From Deltaproteobacteria bacterium (lineage in GTDB: Bacteria; Desulfobacterota; Desulfarculia; Adiutricales; JAGVGV01), in NCBI GenBank assembly GCA_020056895.1, contig JAGVGV010000590.1, positions 1-8,787 on the forward strand: DNA of 8,787 bases, given 5' to 3'. The position numbers were made by a program, and so were the translations under genes. Each line of letters begins with the position of its first letter. The stretch's first letter is position 1. The notes below the pieces were generated by a model that was not told where the DNA came from, did no database searches, and saw nothing but the letters and a program-made list of their open reading frames with translations. This document shows, in pieces, positions 1 to 5,955 of this stretch.

Positions 1-1
1 C

Positions 2-1738
2 TACGACGTGCCCGGCCAAACCTGGTTCAACATGGGGTTGGCATACTACGATTGGGGCGAATTCGACCAGGCGCTCGATTGTTATTGGAAGGCCCTGGAA
101 GACCCGGAATACCGCTGGCGGGGCGGAGTTTGCTACGAAATGGGGCTGGCGTTCATGGCCGCCGAGGAATGGGACCGGGCCGTGGAACATTTCCGCGCCG
201 CCGTCAGCCAATCGGATTTCGTGACCAAAAGCTATGCCTGGCACCGGATGGGGTTGGTCTGGGACCACCTGGGCAATCCGGAAAAGGCGGTGGAATGCCT
301 TACCCAGGCCATGGCCGATGAAGACTATCCCGAACGAGGCCAGTTGGAGCTGGATCTAGGCCATATTCACCATCGCGGGGGGAATCTGGACGACGCCCTG
401 GCCTGTTTCGAACGAGTGGTTCAATCGGAAAATTCCGACTTGGTGATCGATGGATGGCATCATCAAGGCCACGTGTGGGTCGACCGGGGCGATTTTCACA
501 AAGCCGGGGACTGTTACTGGAAAGCCATTGAAAAAGCCGGCGATGGTCCGGCCGGCGATCTGTGGAACAGCCTGGGGGGCGTGATGATCGAATTGGGCCA
601 GTATGCCAAGGCCGTGGAATGCGCCGAAAAAGCCCTGGAGGACGAACGGTTCACGCCCAAGGGCATGGCCTGGTACAATATGGGCGTGGCTCATGCCTGC
701 CAGGGGAACGCCGACCGGGCCGTCGAGTGTTATGAACAGGCTCTGGCCGACCCGGCGTATGACGAAGTGGCTGGAATCTGGTGGCGCCTGGGGCTGTTAT
801 ATGCCGAACGGGAGGACCATGCCAAGGCCTTGGAATGGTACCGATTGGTCGTAGAACGGGAAGGCGGGGAAGCTCCGCCCGAAATTTGGTACAACATGGG
901 GCTTTCCCACCTGGACCTGAGCCAGTGGGCGGACGCCGTTGGTTGTTTCCAAAAAGGACTGGAGTTGGAAACCGGCGACCCTCGAGCCGATCTTTTGCAC
1001 TCCCTGGCCTTCGCCCATGAACGGCTGGGGGAGTGGGAGGAGGCCATGGACGCGTACAACCGGTACCTGGCCTTGGACAACCGGCCGGAAGCCGCTTCGG
1101 TTCATTATGCCTTGGGAGCTCTGTATGCCCAGGCCGACCGGCACGACGATGCGTTGAAGCATCTGGAACTGTCCCTGAACGCCGAAGGTCAGGACGACCC
1201 GGGCGGAGTGCTGACCGCCATCGGCAACGTGCATCAGGCCCAAGGAAACTACGCCAAGGCCCAGGCCATGTATCAGCGGGCCTTGAAATCGCCGGTCAAC
1301 CAGGATCCGGGGCTCACGCTTTTTAACCTGGGCTACACGCTGGTTCAGGCGGGAAAAATGAGGGAAGCCGCGTCCTGCTTTCGAAAAGCCACGCTTCGGA
1401 TGGCTTCCCCGGGGCCGGTTTGGATATCACTGGGTTTGATCCACGAAGACTTCGAGGAATTGGCCCAGGCTGAACGGTGCTTTCGCCGGGCTCTCGAAGA
1501 CCCCCTGTATGAAGCGCGATCCTTCGCCCTGTTCAACCTAGGTAATGTGCTCCTGAACCAGAACCGTTTCGTCGAGGCCGCCCTTTGCTATGAAGAAGCC
1601 TTGAACGACCCCGATGTTCCGTCCCCGGGCGACGTTTGGTTCAACCTGGCGTTGGCGTACGAGGATTCGGGTGACGCCGCCCGAGCCCGCGAGTGCTACC
1701 GAAAGGCCGCTGAACACGGCGTGACTCCGGAAGAATGA
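2..1738 (+). CDS. Tandem TPR-repeat protein, 5' end outside the window
   Basis: The visible 579 residues are almost entirely tetratricopeptide repeats, which are helix-turn-helix scaffolds for protein-protein contacts. I count 16 consecutive units with a period of 36 residues instead of the canonical 34; only the unit near nt 1318-1419 is 34 long. Each unit has the pattern W/L-x-x-(M/L)-G-(L)-A/V ... G-x-x-x-x-A-(V/L)-x-C-(Y/F)-x-x-A-(L)-x-D-P. The extra two residues lie in the linker between units, often as D-P-x-Y or a similar run. There is no catalytic, membrane or DNA-binding segment in view. The frame is open to the left edge, and the residues before the first GTG (nt 8) already match the linker consensus (Y-D-V-P, compare D-P-D-V-P near the end). 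The true start is therefore upstream and GTG 8 is not the start. The gene ends with TGA at 1736-1738. Its function cannot be deduced; a chaperone, assembly or signalling scaffold are all possible. Confidence 0.92.
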   Translation, partial: YDVPGQTWFNMGLAYYDWGEFDQALDCYWKALEDPEYRWRGGVCYEMGLAFMAAEEWDRAVEHFRAAVSQSDFVTKSYAWHRMGLVWDHLGNPEKAVECLTQAMADEDYPERGQLELDLGHIHHRGGNLDDALACFERVVQSENSDLVIDGWHHQGHVWVDRGDFHKAGDCYWKAIEKAGDGPAGDLWNSLGGVMIELGQYAKAVECAEKALEDERFTPKGMAWYNMGVAHACQGNADRAVECYEQALADPAYDEVAGIWWRLGLLYAEREDHAKALEWYRLVVEREGGEAPPEIWYNMGLSHLDLSQWADAVGCFQKGLELETGDPRADLLHSLAFAHERLGEWEEAMDAYNRYLALDNRPEAASVHYALGALYAQADRHDDALKHLELSLNAEGQDDPGGVLTAIGNVHQAQGNYAKAQAMYQRALKSPVNQDPGLTLFNLGYTLVQAGKMREAASCFRKATLRMASPGPVWISLGLIHEDFEELAQAERCFRRALEDPLYEARSFALFNLGNVLLNQNRFVEAALCYEEALNDPDVPSPGDVWFNLALAYEDSGDAARARECYRKAAEHGVTPEE

Positions 1739-1789
1739 TTCCTTTCCCGGCCAACCGCTGAAAATGACCGTCCCCTTATTGATTTTTCT

Positions 1790-1825
1790 CCATTAAAGGT
1801 GCAATCTGACTTTGGGGGTTTTTTT
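1790..1825 (+). terminator. Weak Rho-independent terminator candidate after the TPR gene
   Basis: AAAG (1795-1798) pairs with CTTT (1810-1813). The stem extends by two T-G wobbles and, past an A/G mismatch, by CC/GG (1790-1791 with 1817-1818). An uninterrupted run of seven T follows at 1819-1825. The stem is weak and AT/GU-rich, so the T tract is the main support. If it works, it separates the TPR gene from the kinase gene. Confidence 0.35.
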
Positions 1826-1828
1826 GTA

Positions 1829-1849
1829 GGGGAGTCAGGAGACTCACCC
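1829..1849 (+). promoter_or_regulatory. Hairpin presenting the Shine-Dalgarno of the kinase gene
   Basis: GGG-GAGTC (1829-1836) pairs with GACTC (1841-1845) and, after a bulged A at 1846, CCC (1847-1849). This gives 8 bp closed by the tetraloop AGGA (1837-1840). The best Shine-Dalgarno match for the ATG at 1850, AGGAG at 1837-1841, forms the loop plus the first stem base, and the stem ends directly at the start codon. The pairing is read from the sequence; an effect on translation is inferred. Confidence 0.45.
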
Positions 1850-4045
1850 ATGAGGAATACGGATACGGAAACATTGGAACCAGCGTTAGGCTTCTGGGGG
1901 ACCGGTATACGAACGCGCATCGATGTTTGGGTGATTTGGTTGGGCTTGGTTTTAGTCCTCGTGGGGGTGGGTTCGGGGCCGAATTCCGCTTGGGCGGATG
2001 AGCCGCCGCCGCTGGTGGTTGTGCTCAATTCCTACCACCAGGGTGAAGACTGGTCCGACAACGAACTGGCCGGCCTGTTGCCGGGACTTGAAAACTATCA
2101 CCGTTTCCTGGCGCCGGCGGTGGAACACCTGGACGCCAAACGGTTCCCCGGACCCGAACACCTTTCCCGCCTGGAAACCTTTCTTATCGATAAATATCGG
2201 GGCCGTCACGTAGATTTGGTCATGGCCTTGGACAACCCCGCGCTCGATCTTTTGGTTTCCCGGGCCGATCGGCTTTTCCCCGGCCTCCCCGTGGTCTTCG
2301 CCGGCATCAACGGCTGGGAACCGGACATGATCAAAAACCGGCCCCAGACCACCGGCGTGGCCGAAGTCCAGGACCTGGAGGGCGCCATCCGCCTGGCCCG
2401 ATCCTTGATCCCGGACCTGAAAACCGTTCTGGCCATCCACGATCATACCTCGAGCGGCCTGGCCGTCCGCCGCGAAGCCGAAATCGTCCGGGAACGGCTC
2501 AAGGGAAGCATCCAGATTGAATTCACGCCCCCGGAACCGTTTCACGATCTGGAAAAACGTTTAAATGCCCTGGGACCCCAGACCGCGGCCGTCATCATGA
2601 CCTATGTGACCGACGCCGCCGGACGGACCTTTACCCGCGAAGAAAGCACCCGCCTCATCACTTCCGCGTCCCCCCGCCCGGTCTTCGCCATGCATGAAAC
2701 CCGGCTGGGGTACGGCATCGTGGGCGGACTGTTGCTGGAAGGCCGGGAACACGGACGCCGCGCTTCGGAGATCGCCGTCCGAGTGCTCAAGGGGGAAAAC
2801 CCTTCGGCCATCCCCGTGGCCGGGGAACGTTCCCGGCCCGTTTTCGATTATTCCGCCTTGGTTCGGTTTCACATCGATCCCGGCGCCGCCCCAGCCGATA
2901 GCGTCTTCATCAACCGGCCGGTTTCGCCGTGGCGGGAACACCGGGATGTCCTTGTCCCGGCTCTGGTCGTTACGGTTTTTTTGGCGTTGTTGACCGCGCT
3001 GCTGGGCTGCTCCGTGGTCCGCCTGAGGAAAACCCGGGCCGCCTTGAGGGTCAACCGCGAGGATTACCGGCGGCTGGTGGACAACCTTCATGAAGGCATT
3101 TGGGAGATCGATCCGGACGGACGGACCCGGTTCGTAAACCCCCGGCTGGCCGAAATGTTGGGGTATTCGGTGGACGAAATGAAGGACCGAAGCGTATACG
3201 ACTTTTTGGACGAGCCGGACCGGGCCGCCGCCGGACTCCTGCTGGGCGATAACGAACCGGGCCGCGAAGCCGTGGAGCTCCGGTTCCTCCGCCGGGATGG
3301 GTCCAGCCGGTACGCCAGCCTGGAAATCAGTCCCATATGGGATGACCAGGGCGCCCGCCGGGGAACCTTGGCCGCCGTGGCCGACGTGACCCACCGGGTT
3401 CAGGCCCGAAAAAACCTGGAAATGGCCCTCAAGGAAAAGGAAACTCTGCTCCAGGAAGTCCACCACCGGGTCCGGAACAACATGCAGATCATTTCCAGCC
3501 TGCTTCGGCTGCAAAACAACGCCGCCAAGGATGAACACGTTCGGGCGATCCTCATGGAAAGCGAAGCCCGGGTATACGCCATGGCTTCGGTCCACGAAAC
3601 CTTATACCGGTCCGAATCCTTCGCACAGGTGGACCTTTCAGTATACGTGACCCGGCTGACCGATTTTCTTGGGGCCGCTTTCGGAGGGAATGGGGATAAA
3701 GTCCGGATCGAACACGCCATCGAGGATATCCTCCTGAACCTGGATCAGGCCAGCCCCATCGGCCTGATCCTCAACGAACTGGTCACCAACGCCCTCAAAT
3801 ACGCCTTCCCCGATGGCCGGACGGGCCGGGTGCGGGTGACCGCCGAGGAGGAGAACGGCCTCGTCCGAATGATGGTATCCGACGACGGCGTGGGGTTGCC
3901 CGCCGGTCTGGATTGGACTCGGACATCCACCCTGGGCCTGAGAATCGTGAAAATCCTGGCCGAGGACCAACTCGGAGGCCGGTTGGACGTCCAATCGGCC
4001 AATGGAACGACCTTCGTTATCCAGTTTCGGAAGAAAGATGGCTGA
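1850..4045 (+). CDS. Sensor histidine kinase: periplasmic substrate-binding-like sensor, PAS, HisKA_2, HATPase
   Basis: This 731-residue membrane sensor kinase should autophosphorylate on histidine in response to a periplasmic ligand. A hydrophobic N-terminal segment (about residues 26-41, then A-W-A at 47-49) is a signal peptide or membrane anchor. Residues about 52-350 resemble the ABC_sub_bind family (PF04392 type; LNSYHQGEDW near the start, P-V-V-F-A-G-I-N in the middle). A transmembrane helix follows at about 367-390. A PAS domain spans about 405-515 (FVNPRLAEMLGYS). The HisKA_2 box E-V-H-H-R-V-R-N-N has the likely phospho-acceptor at His538 or His539. The ATPase domain shows N642-E643 and N647 and the D678-D-G-V-G box. 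There is no C-terminal receiver and no response regulator gene nearby. ATG 1850 is chosen because AGGAG lies 8 nt upstream; the in-frame GTG at 1799 falls in the terminator-like region and has no comparable site. The radical SAM gene starts 33 bp downstream. The ligand is unknown. Confidence 0.92.
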   Translation: MRNTDTETLEPALGFWGTGIRTRIDVWVIWLGLVLVLVGVGSGPNSAWADEPPPLVVVLNSYHQGEDWSDNELAGLLPGLENYHRFLAPAVEHLDAKRFPGPEHLSRLETFLIDKYRGRHVDLVMALDNPALDLLVSRADRLFPGLPVVFAGINGWEPDMIKNRPQTTGVAEVQDLEGAIRLARSLIPDLKTVLAIHDHTSSGLAVRREAEIVRERLKGSIQIEFTPPEPFHDLEKRLNALGPQTAAVIMTYVTDAAGRTFTREESTRLITSASPRPVFAMHETRLGYGIVGGLLLEGREHGRRASEIAVRVLKGENPSAIPVAGERSRPVFDYSALVRFHIDPGAAPADSVFINRPVSPWREHRDVLVPALVVTVFLALLTALLGCSVVRLRKTRAALRVNREDYRRLVDNLHEGIWEIDPDGRTRFVNPRLAEMLGYSVDEMKDRSVYDFLDEPDRAAAGLLLGDNEPGREAVELRFLRRDGSSRYASLEISPIWDDQGARRGTLAAVADVTHRVQARKNLEMALKEKETLLQEVHHRVRNNMQIISSLLRLQNNAAKDEHVRAILMESEARVYAMASVHETLYRSESFAQVDLSVYVTRLTDFLGAAFGGNGDKVRIEHAIEDILLNLDQASPIGLILNELVTNALKYAFPDGRTGRVRVTAEEENGLVRMMVSDDGVGLPAGLDWTRTSTLGLRIVKILAEDQLGGRLDVQSANGTTFVIQFRKKDG

Positions 4046-4066
4046 TACCGGGTTGGAGAAAACCAT

Positions 4067-4072
4067 GGGAGG
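4067..4072 (+). promoter_or_regulatory. Ribosome binding site of the radical SAM gene
   Basis: GGGAGG lies 6 nt before the ATG at 4079. It supports that start over the out-of-frame ATG at 4065, which overlaps the site itself. Confidence 0.7.
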
Positions 4073-4078
4073 CGCGGC

Positions 4079-5356
4079 ATGCGCGTGTTGCTGATTTCGG
4101 CCAATCGGGAGGACCGCAATATGGTCACCCTGCCGCTGGGACTGGCTCAGGTGGGGGCGGCCGCGTTCCGGGCCGGGCACGAAGTGGACTTGGTGGACCT
4201 GATGGGCGCGGACCTGGTTCGGGACCGGGTTTTTGACGCGATCGACCGGACCCGGCCCGAAGCGATTGGAGTTTCGGTCCGCAATATCGACGACCAGAGC
4301 ATGGCCGCGCCCGTGTTCCTTCTGGATCAGGCCGCCGAAGTGGTCCGGTACTGCCGGGAACGGTCCGGATCGCCCATTGTGCTGGGAGGCGCGGGGTACA
4401 GCATTTTTCCCGGCCCGGCCCTGGAATACACTCAGGCCGATTGGGGGGTGGCCGGGGAAGGGGATGTGGTTTTTCCCGAACTGCTGGCCCGGCTGGAGAC
4501 CGGCCGGGACCCCGCCGGCCTGCCTGGCGTTCATCGCCGTTCCGGCCCGCCGGCTTCACCCCGCCAGTACCTGGCCCGCCTGGATGATCTTCCCTGGATG
4601 GATGCCCTGAGTTGGTTGACGTCCATGCCTTCCCAGCCGGATCGGTGGCTGCCGATCCAGACCCGCCGAGGTTGTCCGCTGGGGTGCGCCTATTGTTCCA
4701 CACCCGCCATCGAGGGCCGCCGGATACGAAGCTGTTCCCCCCAGCGGGCGGCCGAGTGGATCGAAGCCGCGTTGGCGGCGGGTTGGAACCGCCTGTTTTT
4801 CACCGATAACACCTTCAATCTGCCCCCTTCCTGGGCCAAAGCGTTCTGCCGCGAGTTGATCCAAAGAAGCCTCAAACCCATCTGGCGGGTGATTCTGCAC
4901 CCCGGCCGGGTGGATGAGGAACTGGCCCAGGGCTTGGCCGAAGCCGGCTGCGTGGAGGTCAGTTTGGGGTTCGAGAGCGGGTCGGATCGGATTCTGGCCC
5001 GGTTGGGCAAGCATTTCACCGCCCAGCATGTTCGGCGGGCCCGGGCGGCTCTGAAGCAGGCCGGGATCCGGACCATGGGCTTCCTGATGCTGGGCGTGCC
5101 CGGAGAAACCCGCGAAACGGTTCAGGAAAGCCTGGATTTCGTGGAGGCCGTCCGTCCCGACGCCGTGCGGCTCACGGTGGGGGTCCGAATCTATCCTCAA
5201 ACGCCCTTGGCGAACTGGGCCAGGGACCGGGGCGTGGTTGGCCCGGACGACGATCTGTTGCGGCCCCGTTTCTACCTGGAGCCGGGGCTGGAGGAATGGC
5301 TGTGGGAAACGGCCCACGCCTACGCCGCCGGACGGCCGTGGTGCATCGGTCCGTAA
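4079..5356 (+). CDS. B12-binding-domain radical SAM protein
   Basis: This 425-residue cytosolic enzyme has the usual two-part B12-binding/radical SAM architecture. Residues about 1-145 form the Rossmann-like cobalamin-binding-type domain: MRVLLISAN at the start, L-P-L-G-L-A-Q-V-G-A-A, L-G-G-A-G at 102-106 and G-E-G-D at 126-129. The classical D-x-H-x-x-G lower-ligand motif is not seen, as is common in this class. The radical SAM core has C199-x3-C203-x2-C206 for the 4Fe-4S cluster, V-S-L-G-F-E-S-G-S as the SAM-contact strand and F-L-M-L-G-V-P-G-E-T further on. Such enzymes do difficult methylations or C-C bond and ring chemistry on lipids, cofactors or natural products; the substrate here is not evident. 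The S-V-R-N-I-D-D-Q stretch reminds me of proteins annotated as lipid-biosynthesis B12/radical SAM enzymes, which is recollection and not proof. It follows the kinase gene by 33 bp, so cotranscription is likely. Confidence 0.92.
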   Translation: MRVLLISANREDRNMVTLPLGLAQVGAAAFRAGHEVDLVDLMGADLVRDRVFDAIDRTRPEAIGVSVRNIDDQSMAAPVFLLDQAAEVVRYCRERSGSPIVLGGAGYSIFPGPALEYTQADWGVAGEGDVVFPELLARLETGRDPAGLPGVHRRSGPPASPRQYLARLDDLPWMDALSWLTSMPSQPDRWLPIQTRRGCPLGCAYCSTPAIEGRRIRSCSPQRAAEWIEAALAAGWNRLFFTDNTFNLPPSWAKAFCRELIQRSLKPIWRVILHPGRVDEELAQGLAEAGCVEVSLGFESGSDRILARLGKHFTAQHVRRARAALKQAGIRTMGFLMLGVPGETRETVQESLDFVEAVRPDAVRLTVGVRIYPQTPLANWARDRGVVGPDDDLLRPRFYLEPGLEEWLWETAHAYAAGRPWCIGP

Positions 5357-5422
5357 AAAGGGTAGGGGCGGGTGCTCCGAACCGTAGAATCACCAGACTC
5401 CCGATTTTTGGAAATGGCTCTC

Positions 5423-5440
5423 AGCCGTCGGCGGTCAGCT
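5423..5440. repeat. Repeat-like stretch of AGC/TCAGC units
   Basis: The run around TCAGCCGTCGGCGGTCAGCT has near-tandem TCAGC/GTCGGC/GTCAGC units and a small GGCT-CTC-AGCC hairpin just upstream (5416-5426). Stretches of this type, translating to Q-P-S-A-V-S-S-Q, occur as dispersed intergenic repeats in many proteobacterial genomes. Copy number in this genome cannot be judged from one window. Confidence 0.3.
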
Positions 5441-5445
5441 CACAA

Positions 5446-5494
5446 GGAAGGAATGAGATTTTTTTTGACTTTTATCGGGTTGCGAATTCCTTCC
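5446..5494. repeat. 9-bp inverted repeat enclosing a T8 tract
   Basis: GGAAGGAAT (5446-5454) is exactly complementary to ATTCCTTCC (5486-5494), with a 31-nt spacer that begins with a run of eight T (5459-5466). A short CTCA/TGAG stem (5439-5442 with 5454-5457) directly precedes the T tract, so part of this could end transcription of the radical SAM gene. The stem is only 4 bp, so a terminator call is weak. Confidence 0.4.
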
Positions 5495-5623
5495 GCTCAA
5501 GCGGATCGAGTATTCATGATGGTTGGAAGCCTTTAGGGCGAAGCCAATTCAGGCCCCAAAGACGCCCAAGCTCCGCCATTGTCCGCCGAGCCGGAACCCT
5601 TGCCCCGGGCCGCTGATTCCGCT

Positions 5624-5671
5624 TGACTTAAGAGCCGGTAATAAGTACGGTCCTGAGTATCGTTTAAGTCA
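5624..5671. repeat. 8-bp inverted repeat with 32-nt spacer
   Basis: TGACTTAA (5624-5631) is perfectly complementary to TTAAGTCA (5664-5671). The left arm overlaps TTGACT (5623-5628), which with TACGGT at 5646-5651 and a 17-bp gap makes a weak sigma70-like promoter. Either reading is possible and neither is strong. Confidence 0.3.
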
Positions 5672-5828
5672 TAAAAACGCCCCAGTGGAAAAGCTCGTCT
5701 CGATGGTCGTATGGGACCAGGGCGAGGGGCCGGTTCCCGTTTTCGGCTTGGTTGCCAGCCTGGGCCAGGAGACGGGGGAGTTGTTTTAACCCATTGAGAT
5801 GAAAGGTGAAGATACTTTGCGTTTTTGT

Positions 5829-5852
5829 TTTGTATACGTACTCGTATACAAA
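5829..5852. promoter_or_regulatory. Operator-like perfect palindrome upstream of the PHP gene
   Basis: TTTGTATACG (5829-5838) and CGTATACAAA (5843-5852) are perfect 10-bp inverted arms around the 4-bp spacer TACT. Each arm contains the self-complementary core GTATAC. It ends 103 bp before the PHP-gene start, in the most AT-rich part of the intergenic region, where a promoter is expected. Dimeric repressors of the GntR type often bind GTATAC-centred sites, but no regulator gene is in the window, so the binding protein is unknown. A pentanucleotide TGCGT (5818-5822) and its complement ACGCA (5854-5858) extend the symmetry imperfectly. Confidence 0.55.
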
Positions 5853-5896
5853 TACGCATAAGCATGCAATTCAGCGCGGAACCGCTCGTCCAGCCC

Positions 5897-5921
5897 CCAA
5901 CGCGCCTCCTAAGGCGCTTGG
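5897..5921 (+). promoter_or_regulatory. Leader hairpin upstream of the PHP gene
   Basis: CCAA (5897-5900) and GCGCCT (5902-5907), separated by a bulged C, pair with AGGCGC (5912-5917) and TTGG (5918-5921), closing on the tetraloop CCTA. The total is 10 bp. GCCTCCT inside it (5904-5910) is also perfectly complementary to AGGAGGC (5945-5951), the Shine-Dalgarno of the PHP gene, so two mutually exclusive folds are possible. Confidence 0.45.
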
Positions 5922-5943
5922 AGGATAAACCCTGAACCACTCC

Positions 5944-5950
5944 AAGGAGG
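5944..5950 (+). promoter_or_regulatory. Strong ribosome binding site of the PHP gene
   Basis: AAGGAGG lies 5 nt before the ATG at 5956 and fixes that start. It is a near-complete Shine-Dalgarno and can pair with the leader segment at 5904-5910. Confidence 0.8.
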
Positions 5951-5955
5951 CCTGC

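Larger units (their letters stand above)
5357..5955. other. 600-bp intergenic region without a convincing gene
   Basis: This is lower in GC than its neighbours and holds no open frame with a recognisable domain. A forward frame at 5523-5789 (88 codons) and a reverse frame entering from 6594 give low-complexity, P/R-rich translations and no family match that I recognise. It contains, in order: a repeat-like CAGCCGTCGGCGGTCAGC stretch; a T8 tract within an inverted repeat; a small hairpin at 5492-5505; an 8-bp inverted repeat at 5624-5671; nested small hairpins at 5694-5760; an operator-like palindrome at 5829-5852; and a leader hairpin at 5897-5921. I see no tRNA or known riboswitch core. Confidence 0.7.

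Noticed and set aside
8..10. GTG as start codon of the TPR gene
   Set aside because: The frame is open to the window edge and the residues before it match the TPR linker consensus, so the gene continues upstream.
2..1738. CRISPR-like or DNA-level tandem repeat in the TPR gene
   Set aside because: Periodicity of 108 bp reflects protein-level TPR units; the nucleotide copies are strongly diverged and there are no constant repeats with spacers.
1799..1801. GTG as start codon of the sensor kinase, adding 17 residues
   Set aside because: It lies inside the terminator-like structure without a good ribosome binding site, while ATG 1850 has AGGAG 8 nt upstream and is followed by a normal signal/anchor sequence.
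2561..3595. Reverse open frame of 344 codons opposite the kinase gene
   Set aside because: It is antisense to the sensor, PAS and histidine-box regions, with no recognisable domain.
5523..5789. Forward open frame of 88 codons in the large intergenic region
   Set aside because: No recognisable domain, poor composition and no clear ribosome binding site; it overlaps repeats and hairpins.
5794..5822. Sigma70 promoter from TTGAGA (5794) or TTGCGT (5817) for the PHP gene
   Set aside because: No -10 box of acceptable match lies at 16-18 bp from either; the promoter is probably here or over the palindrome but cannot be placed by eye.
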